This document shows positions 24,728-36,255 of a stretch of DNA of 64,000 nucleotides, in pieces. The notes beneath the pieces were generated by a model. It saw nothing but the letters and a program-made list of their open reading frames with translations, searched no databases and was not told the origin of the DNA. This DNA comes from Saturnia japonica. Lineage: Eukaryota; Arthropoda; Insecta; Lepidoptera; Saturniidae. The first letter of the stretch is position 1. Every line of letters begins with the position of its first letter. The translations under genes and the position numbers were made by a program. The stretch spans positions 2,728,001 through 2,792,000 of the forward strand of contig CM065323.1 in NCBI GenBank assembly GCA_033032175.1, given 5' to 3'.

Positions 24728-26008
24728 AAAGGTCGGGGAAAAAGTTTCTTCACATTTTTATATGAAAACTCAAGACATTTTTTTTTAAGTTTATTTACAT
24801 TTATTTACAGTATTTATGTGCCGTTTTGTTCGATGACTTTCTGCCATTTTGTAGGTAGAGACATGATCTCGTTGCTGTAGAAACTTTGGGACTTATGATT
24901 AAAAAAACGCAACAAATACTTTTGGCAGTCCTCTCTTGGTGTTTGTTAACCTTACAGAACCTAAAGAATTCTAAAGAGACCGAAACAGGTGAAAATCTGA
25001 AGGTGCAAGTTAAGAGCTATATGGTGGATGCACTAACACCTCCCAGCCAAACTCGTTTAATTTTTGCTGAGTGGCTAAAGATGTGTGTGGTCTAGCGTTA
25101 TCGTCATGAAAGACCACACCCTTCCTGTTGATCAATTCCGGCCGCTTTCTCTCAACTGCTTTCTTTAATCTCATCAGTTGTTGGCAGTAGAGATCCGAAC
25201 CGATGGTTTTGCCGGGCGGTAAAAGCTCATAATGAACTATGACCTTCCAGTCCCACCATACACATAGCATCACCTTATTTCGAGTTAGACCAGGATTAGC
25301 CACAGTCTGTGAAGCCTGGCCGACCTTAGACCACGACCTTTTTCGCACGTTCTTGTCGTACGTGATCCACTTTTCATCGCCAGTTATAAATCTCTTCAAA
25401 AACGTCTCGATATCATTATGTCTCAATAATGAATCGCAAATGAGTACACGGTTCATTAGGTTTCTTTCAGTGAGCTCGTGTGGCACCGAAATATCGAGTG
25501 TTTTGGTATAGCCAGATTTCTTCAAATGGATTAAAACTGTTTTGTGGTTAATTTTCAGTTCTTCAACTACATCGTAACTACTGATATGCCGATCTTGCTC
25601 CACTTCTTCAAAACTGGCGTCCATTTTATTCGTAACAGGGCGACCAGAGCGAGGTGAATATTTAGCATCAAAATTTCCGGACTGAAAACGTTTGAAGCAA
25701 CTTTGTGCTACTCATACTGACACTGCATTAAGTCCATAATCATCACAAATTTTTTTCGCTGCTTGAGTTGCATTTTTGCCTTTTTGTAATAATATTTTAA
25801 AATGTATCGAATTTCTTCATTAGAATCCTTCATTTTTACAGAGAGAAAAACATACGAAAAATAGCGCGAAACAACTTTTTTTCTTTTTATTTTTAATATA
25901 ACCTTTTTAATGTTACTAAAACCAGCCAGATACAAATAGTACAGCCAAAGAAAATCTTATAAAATGTTTATACCTACTTTATTCGAAAACACTTTTTCCC
26001 CGACCTAA
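24728..26008 (-). mobile_element. mariner element, inactive, nested in copy H2
   Basis: The 1281-bp element is bounded by inverted repeats with a GGTCGGGGAAAAAGT core, inside TA dinucleotides at 24726-24727 and 26009-26010, the TA target duplication of Tc1/mariner. The length is typical of mariner (about 1.3 kb). The internal gene lies on the minus strand and is broken. Confidence 0.92.
24900..25833 (-). pseudogene. mariner transposase (DD34D), broken
   Basis: A DDD transposase that would cut at the inverted repeats and insert at TA. The frame starts at ATG 25833 (MKDSNEEIRYILKYYYKK), shifts frame near 25790, and meets a stop near 25712. It is then open for 25624-25010 with catalytic GDEKW and HDDNARPH motifs. 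A stop follows HPPYSS near 25010, and another lies about 45 bases on. The third catalytic Asp, in LAPSDF, lies beyond the first of these stops, 34 residues after the second Asp. At least three lesions make it a fossil. Confidence 0.92.
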
Positions 26009-26823
26009 TATTACCTTCGCTCCCGGTTATATTAAAGACAAAAAAGCTTATTGCGGATCACCTTTAGTACATAGACATAATATGCTCGTCCTGAGTTTTT
26101 TGTAGCTCTTTTTAAAATCTACAATTATGTAATACATTAGTTTGATATATCTCATAGGGTTCACTCGACGCAAGCCTTTCATGCGCCCGAATATGATCAC
26201 CATGCCTATTTATTTTTATATTAGCGGATTCCTAATTATTTTTCTAAAATAAAAGTAACCTAAATTACTCCTTATAACATCAGCTATCTACCGGTAAAAG
26301 TCCTGTCAAAAACGGACCAACACAGAACAGAAGACAGACAGAGAAAATTTTTTAAAACTTTTTTTTTTATTATTATAGGTACCGTATTGTTTACATTTCC
26401 CATGCATTTAGTAAAAAACTTATTTTGAAATTACAAACATTTCTATTACATTACTTCTATTTTATGAATTCTATAGATTTGTTACGTAGGAGCCGAGAGG
26501 TACACTGAAAATATACTGGAGATAATATCTAAGATAAAGACTTAAAATTACGTATGGAGAAGCTGAAGAAAGCTAAAATTATGTCCAATTATTCCTATAT
26601 TGTTTTATACTATCTGTGCCTCTACGGTTTCACCCGTGTTAAAGTAATTCGACCAACTCTCTACAGTCAACAGCCTCCAACGCACCCGTGTAATCGTTGT
26701 TCTCACTTCCCGTACTTGTCTACAGATTGCTAGATTGCTTAATATTAATCGTTACTGTTCCGCTTCTTATGACCGCAGCGTGAAGTTACTTATATAATAA
26801 CCTTTTGACAGTAAAGCCCGTTT

Positions 26824-27004
26824 GACATGGTCCTTAAACTTGTTGTCAGGCAAACCAGTGATGTGCTTCGGGATCTTCTTAAAGAACCTAACACTATTAC
26901 CAAAAAAACTTTTATTAGTCTTACCAAGTCTAAAATACAGTACGACTAATTTATCTCTATTTCTAGTATTAATATTATGCTGATCTTTGACAAAATCCAG
27001 CTTG
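26824..27004 (-). pseudogene. LINE ORF2 C-terminal fragment
   Basis: About 60 uninterrupted minus-strand codons include KLDFVKDQHNINTRNRDK, FRLGKTNKSFFGNSVRFF and KKIPKHITGLPDNKFKDH. These are the late C-terminal motifs of a LINE reverse transcriptase family whose other pieces sit at 24.1 kb (minus) and 35.1 kb (plus). Homology continues to about 27090 (TTCCTGGAACTTGTTCTTTA). Confidence 0.8.
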
Positions 27005-27090
27005 TCTAAGTTAAAATGCTAAATTCCTGGAACTTGTTCTTTAGTGATTCGCGTATTGATTATTCATCGTATTGATACTGAGATCATACT

Positions 27091-27705
27091 TGTTTCCAAC
27101 GCAGTACAGACATCTTGAATTATCGTACCTAATACCTAACTCTAGTAAATTAATATAAATTTGGTATGAAAGGGCACTTTGACCACTTTTGTAATTATTT
27201 CGGCCTAATTATTAATAAAAGACTATTATTATTAGCATTAAATTATATAAAAATAAATTTGATAAAAAGATTCGAAAACCGCGCCCAAAGAAGGTTTACT
27301 TTAAACAAAACTATGAACTATATTGTAAAATCAAAGTGAATGAAATTTCAAATATGTTTCACGAATGCTCAATTTCAATGAGCGGCCCTTTCCGGCTGGC
27401 AGCTGCTTTAGCAATTTAACTTCCAAAATATCAAATGATACGTCAACAAGACGTATCACGCGAACGGATGTGTTTATTTACATTCGCCTCACGATGTGAG
27501 CATCGGCCAATTTGTATAATTCGTAATTTATGAATATTAATACATCAAAAGATTTGATATCCTTCTCATTTCATACGCTATTGAAGAAAATAGAAAATTT
27601 ATTGGCTTGTGTCGTTTAAACACACTTATTATTTATTTTTAATTAAACTGTCTTTGTCGTGTCCTGATTTGAGATTATTCTTTGTTTTCAGCTACACATA
27701 TACTG
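27091..27705. other. no gene recognised
   Basis: Non-coding AT-rich DNA between a LINE remnant and the duplicated cluster; nothing recognisable. Confidence 0.5.
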
Positions 27706-28375
27706 AAATTTATCGTAGTAACAGAGTCATCGTAATTAAGCTGATTTTAATATATCCTATTTCGAAATTATTCTGTTTTTCCAACAAAATATATACTGAC
27801 TTTTGTTATAGTAACAGGCCCGTCATAATAGCTAATTTTGTTGTATACTGTTTCAAAATCACTTTCGACTTTCTGTACTTACCACTGATCTCGGGTGATT
27901 GCGTACACCGACTTATAGTTATTTGGCACAATAAGAAAAAAAAACAAGCATTTACGAAAGTTAACTATAATGAATAAAAATATATCTTCCGTTTACACTG
28001 TTAGTTGCATGTAACCCACCCAAGAATATAAATCTTCCTTGTTTACAACATACTCAAGCTTTTATGAAAAATAATCTAATATTTTAAACGTGTTACCGTC
28101 TTGTAGCTGTCAGTGCACTTGACTTACACGTTTAAGTCGAAAAATGTTGGAAGGTCGATTCACACACATCCGTTCGTGAGACGATTTGTTTTTTTGGACC
28201 GGTTAATGAGGTTTACCTTTACTTTCTTGGAGCGTGTGACCTATTAATTTAAACTAGTGATCGCCCTAAGGTCGAAATTCGACCAGCGACTTTTTGATCA
28301 TAGACTATTTTCTGTTTGACATTTGCAGTATTCTGAACCATAAACAATAAGTATTATATTATCTACATCACTTGC

Positions 28376-28387
28376 TGTCACTTTTTG
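28376..28387 (+). repeat. jockey left target-site duplication
   Basis: TGTCACTTTTTG here recurs at 31186-31197 right after the poly(A) tail. The uninterrupted site can be seen at about 33401-33412 in copy B of the duplicated cluster. Confidence 0.95.
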
Positions 28388-30636
28388 CGGTCATCATGCA
28401 GCTAGGTCAACCAGACGACTCTAGCCCTCCTTCGGTCCAAGTGGTTGACTATGCCAAGCTAAAACATTATCTTGCGGACAGGCCGTCCTCGTCCAGCTTA
28501 GATAGGATCCCGGACGTATTGGGGTCCGTTGCGGACGTAGATCTCGCGATCGATTCCCTGGTCGACCACCTGCAGGCCGGCATCGGAGAGGCCTCGAGAG
28601 AGGTCGAAGAGGCGAGCGATCGCCGCTTCGTACTCCCTGCCGACGTGCGGGCGTTGTTGACGGAAAAGAACGCGGCGACTCGTGCGCACGACCACTATCC
28701 GACCGAGGAAAACCGCGCACGTTTACGCGCACTTCAAAGATCGGTTAGAGCCCGTATATTAGAACTCAGAAGTCACAGATGGGACGCCCTCGTCGAAGGG
28801 CTAAGGCCGTCGCATCTGGCTTACTGGAAATTAGCTCACAGCCTCAAAATAGAGGCTTCTTATCTTATGCCCCCCCTCGAGAGGGGTCCCGGTATACCGC
28901 TCGCCTTCGATAGCAGCGACAAGGCGGAGTGCCTCGCCACTTGTTTGGAGAGCCAGTGCTCTCCGAACAGTGTCGATGCAAATACCGACCGGGTCGAGGG
29001 TATCGATGGATGCGTGCGGGAGCTGGATAAGCTCCCCGCGACAGACTCCCTGTCCCCAGTCACGTCTGAGGAGGTTCTTTCCATTATAAAAAGCCTTAAG
29101 CTTAGAAAAGCACCAGGTCCCGACGGGATCAGGAATGAAGTACTTAGACTTCTTCCCGATCGCCTCATAGCTCTTTTGGTCTGCATCTTCAATGTAGCCA
29201 TAGCCCACTGCCATTTTCCAGCCGCCTGGAAAAAGGCCATAGTCATAGGTATCCGTAAGCCCGGCAAGAGCGCGTCGCTTCCCGACAGCTATCGCCCGAT
29301 CAGTCTCCTAAATACTTTAGGGAAAATGTACGAGCGGATCCTTCTGAACCGTCTCAAGTCAGTAATAGAGGAGAAAGACCTCTATCCGCCTGAGCAATTC
29401 GGTTTCCGTGCTAGATATTCTTGCACTCATCAAGTGCACCGCCTCACGGAGCACGTTGCATTTAATTTTGCTGAATTATATAAACCCCGCCGTACACTTG
29501 CGGTCTTTTTCGACGTTGCCAAGGCCTTCGATAAGGTCTGGCACGAGGGATTGATCTACAAGTTGTATCACTTTGAAGTCCCCGATAGGCAAATTAAAAT
29601 AATTCGCGACTATCTAACAGATCGCACCTTTCGCTATAGAGTGGAAGGTGAATTGTCCACGCCCCGTCCAATACGCTCAGGCGTTCCCCAAGGTTCGATC
29701 CTGGCTCCTAGCCTATTTAACCTGTACGTCAGTGACCTACCTCGACTCCCGGAGGTCGAGGTAGGGCTATACGCTGACGATACAGTCTTATATGCCTCAG
29801 ATAGGAATAGATCCCACCTCAGACACAAAGTCCAACGCTCCGTGACCACTCTCGGGAAGTGGTTTAACGAGTGGCGTATAGCCGTTAATCCCTCGAAGAG
29901 CGCCGCGATGCTCTTCGATGCGGATTCGTCACAGATACCGTGGAAGCTTAAACCTGTTAAGCTCTACGATAATCCGATTCCGTATGTAAGAGAGACCAAA
30001 TATCTAGGGGTAACCCTAGATAGTAGGCTCTCTTTTAGACCCCACATCCGTAAGGTTAGGAACAGGGCCGCGTGGGTCCTGGGCCGGTTGCATCCTCTGT
30101 TGTGTTCGGTGAGTAAAATGTCCACGCGACATAAGCTCACGCTCTACAAGACGTGTATTCGACCAATTTTGACATACAGTTGCGCCGTGTTCGCACATAT
30201 GTCCGAGTCGAGTTTCAAACGGTTACAATCGATACAGAATAGGTTCCTCTATCGTCTCACCGGGGCCCCGTGGTATGTTCGAAGCGTAGATCTCCATAGA
30301 GATATGGAGCTTCCTTCGATACATGCCTACGTTAAACAGCTCTCCCGTTCGTATTTCGACACCGCGTCGAACCACGCGAATCCGTTAATAAAAACAGCCG
30401 CCACTTATGTTCCGGCACCCACGGACATCCGGTGCAAACGCCGGCCGCGCAATATTTTTATTGATCCCGACGATCACATCGAAAATTCGAATAAATATTA
30501 CACATCCGTCTCTCCAAACAGAGCGTGCCAGCGCCCACGCCCGCGTAACCACCGTTCTCTCCGCAGAGGGCGGGCGGTCAATTTCGCTCCAGCACACCCG
30601 TCACGTCCACCCTCTCTAGCGGTAACCCAAGCCTAG
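28388..30636 (+). CDS. jockey reverse transcriptase, N-terminally truncated
   Basis: About 748 codons remain of an ORF2 protein that copies element RNA into DNA at a nicked target. The open frame extends a few codons into the target duplication (TTG at 28372), so there is no native start. A coiled, charged linker typical of jockey (IPDVLGSVADVDLAIDSL) precedes the reverse transcriptase: YRPISLLNTLGKMYERI, the catalytic FDVAKAFDKVWH, SGVPQGSILAPSLF, and YADD at 29770-29781. The C-terminal part has RFLYRLTGAPWYVR and DLHRDMELPSI, typical of the jockey clade. The endonuclease is absent. GC content is much higher than the surroundings, as expected for an inserted element. The frame has no stop until 30636. 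Confidence 0.93.
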
Positions 30637-31137
30637 GTCCGTTCCTCGGTGTGAAACCCTTGGGTCAGGCAACCGCCCGCGCGATACAAGTGACACTGTA
30701 CGTGCATCACTTAGCTACCTACATACAACACTACACACGTATGAACATACACACGTGCACACCACACAGGTACATAGGTTCTGTGAGGGACCTTTTTTTT
30801 TCTTTTTTTACGCTAGTTAGTTAGCGCTAGTTAGTGTAGAAACATTCCGATTATTGAATACACATACGCACGGTTCCTTCCTTCCTCCCAGGAGGAAGGG
30901 AACGTGCCTATGTGTATATTTAGTTAGCTCGAATCGTAGGTGTAGGGATTCGAATAGATCGCGACCTATTTGCGAACGCGACGACCGCCCGAGCCGAGGT
31001 CCGGCCACTTTGGCACCCTCGTGCGAGTCGTCCACAAAACTTTCGCGGCTGAGTGCCCTCTGCGCTCGCCCCCAAGTCCGGTGAAGCTGTAAAAGCCGCA
31101 GCGGCTTTAGGGCCCCTAAGGCTAACAGTGTAGTCAG

Positions 31138-31185
<48 letters not shown>
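28388..31185 (+). mobile_element. 5'-truncated jockey-type LINE with 44-A tail
   Basis: The 2798-bp insertion is flanked by 12-bp duplications of TGTCACTTTTTG and ends in 44 consecutive A (31142-31185), the signature of target-primed reverse transcription. The 5' end falls inside ORF2 after the endonuclease region, so the element cannot move on its own. The long pure A tract and uninterrupted reading frame point to a very recent insertion. The 3' UTR (30637-31141) is the source sequence for the small fragments near 12.6, 35.5, 43.0 and 50.6 kb. Confidence 0.96.
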
Positions 31186-31187
<2 letters not shown>

Positions 31188-32136
31188 TCACTTTTTGTTG
31201 AGTGACATTGTCAATCTTTTGGGAGGTCTAAGTTCAATAGCACTAGTCAAGTTAGGATTCGCAGTATTAATTTATTTTATTTAATATATTAGTAACAGAT
31301 ATTATAGATAAATTTTAGCTTTCTGCACTTCTTCTCCGTATAAACTTTAACCAAAGATACCGAAAGCTTTTGCTTTTGCGTAGTAATATATAGTTTTTAA
31401 CTTAGGTAAATTTAATTGTTTTAATTTAAACTCAGGCAAATATTGTACGTTATGCTGATGCAATTAAAGAGCGATCGTGTTTTTTTTTTTACTACAAAGG
31501 TGGAAAAGAAACATGCGGCCCGCCTGATAGTAAGCGACTACTGTAGCCTATGAATGCTTGTAATAACATAGATGTCACTAGCGCGTTTTTTTTTATGAGC
31601 GTGTTATTTCCGAAGTTGTATAATCGGTACCAGCTTACTGTATCGCTAATTAACTTACCCCATTCAAACAATGATGGCTTAAATCTAGCTTATACGAACA
31701 CCGCGTCAATTCTTTCTATAATTATTAATTATTCTTTGACAATTTAAAAGCTTTAAAGCAACGTTTGATTTCTAATTAATTTTGCGGAAGAATAAACGGA
31801 GATATGGCGCACTCAAGAAAAAACTCCTTTGAGAAATAATCTATAATTAATTTATGGAAAATCTAATCATACAAACATGGCAGTGGAAGATATAGATAAA
31901 ATAAAAATTTGAAAATAGACTTATAAAAAACATTTTTTACTTTTGTCTTGTTCTTCCGGTAACTTTAAGAAGTTGGACCGATTTTCGGGACATTAACGGT
32001 GATAGCTGATGATATAAGGAGTAACCTAGGCTAATTTATTTAAAATATTAGATCCGTCAAATAAAAATAAATTTCGGAAAGATGCAAATTTTGGACGCTT
32101 AAATGGTTTACGCTAACTAAAAATTAAGAGATATTA

Positions 32137-34365
32137 ATTAATTATGAACCTAAAAAATAATAATTTAAATTCTATTTGTCGTAGTAACAAACTCATCATA
32201 ATTAAGCTGATTTTAATGTATCCTATTTCGAAATTATTCTGTTTTTCCAGCAAAATATATACTGACTTTTGTCGTAGTAACAAACTCATCATAATTAAGC
32301 TGATTTTAATGTATCCTATTTCGAAATTATTCTGTTTTTCCAGCAAAATATATACTGACTTTTGTCGTAGTAACAAACTCATCATAATTAAGCTGATTTT
32401 AATGTATCCTAATTCGAAATTATTCTGTTTTTCCAGCAAAATATATACTGACTTTTGTCGTAGTAACAAACTCATCATAATTAAGCTGATTTTAATGTAT
32501 CCTATTTCGAAATTATTCTGTTTTTTCAGCAAAATATATACTGACTTTTGTCGTAGTAACAAACTCATCATAATTAAGCTGATTTTAATGTATCCTATTT
32601 CGAAATTATTCTGTTTTTCCAGCAAAATATATACTGACTTTTGTCGTAGTAACAAACTCATCATAATTAAGCTGATTTTAATGTATCCTATTTCGAAATT
32701 ATTCTGTTTTTCCAGCAAAATATATACTGACTTTTGTCGTAGTAACAAACTCATCATAATTAAGCTGATTTTAATGTGTCCTCTTTCGAAATTGTTCTAT
32801 GTTTCCAACTACATATATACTGACTTTTGTTATAGTAACAGGCCCGTCATAATAGCTAATTTTGTTGTATACTGTTTCAAAATCACTATCGACTTTCGCT
32901 ACTTACCACTGATCTCGGGTTATTGCGTACACCGACTTATAAAGTTATTTGGCACAATAAGAAAAAAAAACAAGCAATAACCAAAGTTAACTACAATGAA
33001 TAAAAATATATCTTCCGTTTACACTGTTCGTTGCATGTAACCCACCCAAGAATATAAATCTTCCTTGTTTACAACATACTCAAGCTGTTATGAAAAATAA
33101 TCTAATATTTTAAACGTGTTACCGTCTTGTAGCTGTCAGTGCACTTGACTTACACGTTTAAGTCGAAAAATGTTGGAAGGTCGATTCACACACATCCGTT
33201 CGTGAGACGATTTTTTTTTTGGACCGGTTAATGAGGTTTACCTTTACTTTCTTGGAGCGTGTGACCTATTAATTTAAACTAGCGATCGCCCTATGGCCGA
33301 AATTCGACCAGCGACTTTTTGACCATAGACTAATTTCTGTTTGACATTTGCAGTATTCATGAACCATAAAAAATAAGTATTATATTATCTACATCACTTG
33401 CTGTCACTTTTTGTTGAGTGACAGTATCAATCTTTTGGGGAGTCTAAGTTCAATAGCACTAGTCAAGTTAGGATTCGCAGTATTAATTTATTTTATTTAA
33501 TATATTAGTAACAGATATTATGGATAAATTTTAGCTCTCTGCACTTCTTCTCCATATAAACTTTAACCAAAAGTACCGAAAGCTTTTGCTTTTGCGTATT
33601 AATATATAGTTTTTAACTTAGCTAAATTTAATTGTTTTAATTTAAACTCAGGCAAATATTGTACGTTATGCTGATGCAATTAGAGAGCGATCGTGTTTTT
33701 TTTTACTACAAAGGTGAAAAGAAATATACGGCCCGCCTGATAGTAAGCGACTACTGTAGCCTATGAATGCTTGTAATAACATAGATGTCACTAGCGAATT
33801 TTTGTTTTTATGAGAGTGTTATTTCCGAAGTTTTATAATCGGTACAAGCTTGCTGTATCGCTAATTAACTTACCCAATTCAAACAATGTGTCAATTCTTT
33901 CTATAAATATTAATTATTATTTGACATTTTAAAAGCTTTAAAGCAACGTTTGATTTCTAATTAATTTTACGGAAGAATTAACGGAGATATGGCGTACTCA
34001 AGAAAAAAATACCTTTGAGAAATAATATATAATTATTTTTGGAAAAATCTAATCGTACAAACATGGCAGTGGTAGATATAGATATAAATAAATAAAATTG
34101 AAGTATATACGGCACTTATAACAAAACAACATTTTTTTTTTTCATTTTTGTGTCTGTTCGTTCCGGGTAACCTTCGAAACAGTTGGACTGATTTTGACGG
34201 GACTTTCAATGGTAGATCGCTGATGATATAAGGAGTAACCTAGGCTAATTTTAGCTTAAAAGGAATGAAGATTTCGCTCAAATAAAAATAAATTTCGGAA
34301 AGATGCAAATTTTGAAGCGCTTAAATGGTTTACGCTGACTAAAAATTAAGAGATATATTAAATTA
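32137..34365 (+). repeat. tandem duplication, copy B, with expanded minisatellite
   Basis: Matches copy A without the jockey insert, but the 93-bp unit is present seven times instead of once. Both copies lack about 45 bp found at 430-475 of copy C, so A and B share a more recent ancestor with each other than with C. Its Helitron-like 3' portion continues intact to 34558. Confidence 0.85.
32178..32828 (+). repeat. 93-bp tandem repeat, seven units
   Basis: GTCGTAGTAACAAACTCATC starts at 32178, 32271, 32364, 32457, 32550, 32643 and 32736, an exact 93-bp period; a degenerate unit follows at 32829. Units differ by only a few bases. Because 93 is divisible by three and the unit lacks stops in one frame on each strand, long repetitive frames appear on both strands (plus 32144-32980, minus 32134-32757). 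I regard these as artefacts, not genes. Confidence 0.95.
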
Positions 34366-34558
34366 ATGTACTACATGATTGTAAACCTTGACAAGAAACT
34401 CAAAAAAGTTTGCAAGAGCATATGTCTATATTTTAAAGAAAACCTACAATAAGCATTTTTATCCATAAAATAAATGGGAGTAGGGTAGCATATATCGCGC
34501 GTGCACCCGATCGACGGCATTTTGTAGTCCACGCGAGCACAGCCGCGGGAACAAACTA
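34060..34558 (+). repeat. Helitron-like repeat, copy H4, intact 3' end
   Basis: Contains CCGGGTAACCTTCGAAACAG, GATGATATAAGGAGTAACC, GTTTACGCTGACTAAA and ends with TGTAGTCCACGCGAGCACAG, CCGCGGG, CTAGT. A GC-rich inverted repeat followed by CTAGT fits a Helitron 3' end with insertion before T. No coding capacity. Confidence 0.7.
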
Positions 34559-34559
34559 G

Positions 34560-35065
34560 TATAGTATAATAATATTCGTTCTGGTGTTATTATTTAGGGA
34601 TAAAACAAAGACGTACGTTGTTATAAACTAAACGCACTCCGCATTTCCTTCTATTATTTTAAACAAAAAAATAACTTATTAAAAGTAGTACAAATATGCA
34701 TCGCATATAACGTAAAAGAATATGACGTGCTCTGTTACGTGGCGAAAAGTTATGAAATGTGCTTAAAACTGTTTTCCTACGGTAATAAGCTAGGAAAACT
34801 CCTGAGTTACCATGCATAGTTTGTTCAATATTAACATTTTTATAGTCTATCTAATTCTTTTAAAAACTAAAAGAAAAAGTTCATAATTTAATACAACATT
34901 ATATAGAAAAATATTTTTTTTACATTTAATTATCGAATACCGAGGTCATTCCATACTTGGTTCCATAGGTAATTCCGTAGCTTAATGTCTTACAATATTT
35001 ATCTTTGAGTTTTATCAGCTGAGCTAAATACTATATTCATATTACAAAACTGGACAATTCGAGCA
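34560..35065. other. no gene recognised
   Basis: AT-rich sequence without motifs or recognisable repeats. Confidence 0.5.
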
Positions 35066-35069
35066 ATAT

Positions 35070-35260
35070 ACAACATGAAACCTCGCGAATCACAAAGAAC
35101 AAGTTCTAGGAATTTAACATCTGTACTTTCCTCTCCCAATAAATTCTTGATAATTTAATGTATGGTCGTAGAAACTTTCGTAAGCGAGATTTTGTTAAAG
35201 ACTAGTGCAGATTTAATTACTAGAAATAGACATATTGGAGACGGGTATTTCTGGGCCCAG
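35070..35260 (+). pseudogene. LINE remnant, same family as 26.8 kb
   Basis: CGCGAATCACAAAGAACAAG and TTCTAGGAATTTAAC correspond to the reverse strand of 27020-27060. Further on, GAGATTTTGTTAAAGACTAG, then GATTTAATTACTAGAAATAG, corresponds to the FVKDQHNINTRNR codons there. The frame is lost. Confidence 0.65.
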
Positions 35261-35454
35261 AATTTAATTAGTTTAAATATGGTATATAAAATCGAATATG
35301 TTTTTGTTTTTAAAATCGTACAATATCATTAAAATTCACAATCAACAAAACAATTAAACTAATAACTTTAAAATATTATAGACATTTCTAAATATTAATC
35401 TTACTTCAAAAATACTTTAATTGAAGTCTGTTACATGACTTCGCTTTTCCGCAG

Positions 35455-35630
35455 GACTGCTTAAGCCGAGGTGTGGCCACTTTGGCACCCTTGAGCATGT
35501 TGCTACGCTTTCGCAGCTGAGTGCCTTCAGCGCTCGCCTCCCAACCCACGGTGAAGCTGTAAAAACCGTCTGAGTTTCTAGGGGCCCTTATGGCTAACAG
35601 TATTATATTCCTTGTTTAAAAAAAAACAAA
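35455..35630 (+). repeat. jockey 3'-UTR fragment
   Basis: GGCCACTTTGGCACCCTTGA, CGCAGCTGAGTGCC, GGTGAAGCTGTAAAA and GGGGCCCTTATGGCTAACAG match 31003-31130 of the jockey element, and an A-rich tail follows near 35618. Confidence 0.85.
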
Positions 35631-36139
35631 GCAGTCATGAGGACTGCCAGCAGAAGTGAAAACTTAAAACTATAAACAAAATGTTGTCATTTTTGGATAT
35701 CCAAATTAATTGTTTGATCTTAAATTATAACCTGTAAATCAAAACTGTTTCACATAACAAATTTGTTTTATCACGTTAATAAAATAACTCCTAAATTACT
35801 ATAAAATACGCATTGCATAGTAATTGTAGGTATTAAAAAAATTAAATAATTATGTTCTTAATTTTTAGGTTATATTGCTACAAAGACTCCGTTTATCGTT
35901 AACACGTCACGTGACCATGTCGACGACGGCTTACATGAATTTACTCCCTATCCAAACCTTTCTTTACAAGTTTTCACTTTAAAAAATTATGTCAATGATA
36001 GTGAACCCTGGAAGTGACTCCCTCTCTGTGTTTCCAATAAATTATATGGGTATTATTATTGTCTTATATTAGACATTATTGTATTAGATGTATTTAATAC
36101 CATTGCACAGTTGAAAAAAAGATAAACCCGATCGAGTTT

Positions 36140-36255
36140 CTTGCAGGTTCTTCTCGATGACCGGGATATTTTTCACACCGGTATTAGTGTTTTGACGTTA
36201 ATAAGACGTTCTTAGGGCCTAAATTGAATAAAGTTTTTATTTTTATTTTTATTTT
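36140..36255 (+). repeat. LINE 3' UTR with (TTTTA)n tail
   Basis: GTTTCTTGCAGGTTCTTCTCG, then GGGCCTAAATTGAATAAAG, then TTTTTATTTTTATTTTTATT. The first part matches the LINE 3' UTR near 24015-24035 (reverse strand). CCTAAATTGAATAAAG also stands directly beside the right end of BEL2 (about 60593-60608). Confidence 0.7.

Larger units (their letters stand above)
24660..26460 (-). repeat. Helitron-like repeat, copy H2, split by a mariner
   Basis: The left part (24660-24725, CCGCGGCTACGCTCGTGTGG, ACTACAGAATGCC) and right part (26011 to about 26460, with TTATATTAAAGACAAAAAAG, TCACTCGACGCAAGCC and ATCAGCTATCTACC) join into one family copy when 24728-26008 is removed. The family features are those given for copy H1. 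Confidence 0.75.
27714..32136 (+). repeat. tandem duplication, copy A (split by jockey)
   Basis: Outside the jockey insert (28388-31185 plus one target duplication), this region aligns in order with 32179 to about 34365. Shared parts are one 93-bp unit plus a degenerate one, the GTAACAGGCCCGTCATAATA stretch, the GATCGCCCTA..GACCAGCGAC segment, the 31198-31440 region, a minus-strand retroelement 3' end near 31470-31560 (GGCGGGCC, T run), and the start of a Helitron-like copy to about 32136. Copy A stops inside that Helitron-like sequence, about 190 bp short of copy B. About 40 unmatched bases separate the two copies. Confidence 0.85.

Noticed and set aside
30817..31191. 124-codon minus ORF with a long Phe run
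   Set aside because: It is the reverse translation of the jockey poly(A) tail and 3' UTR.
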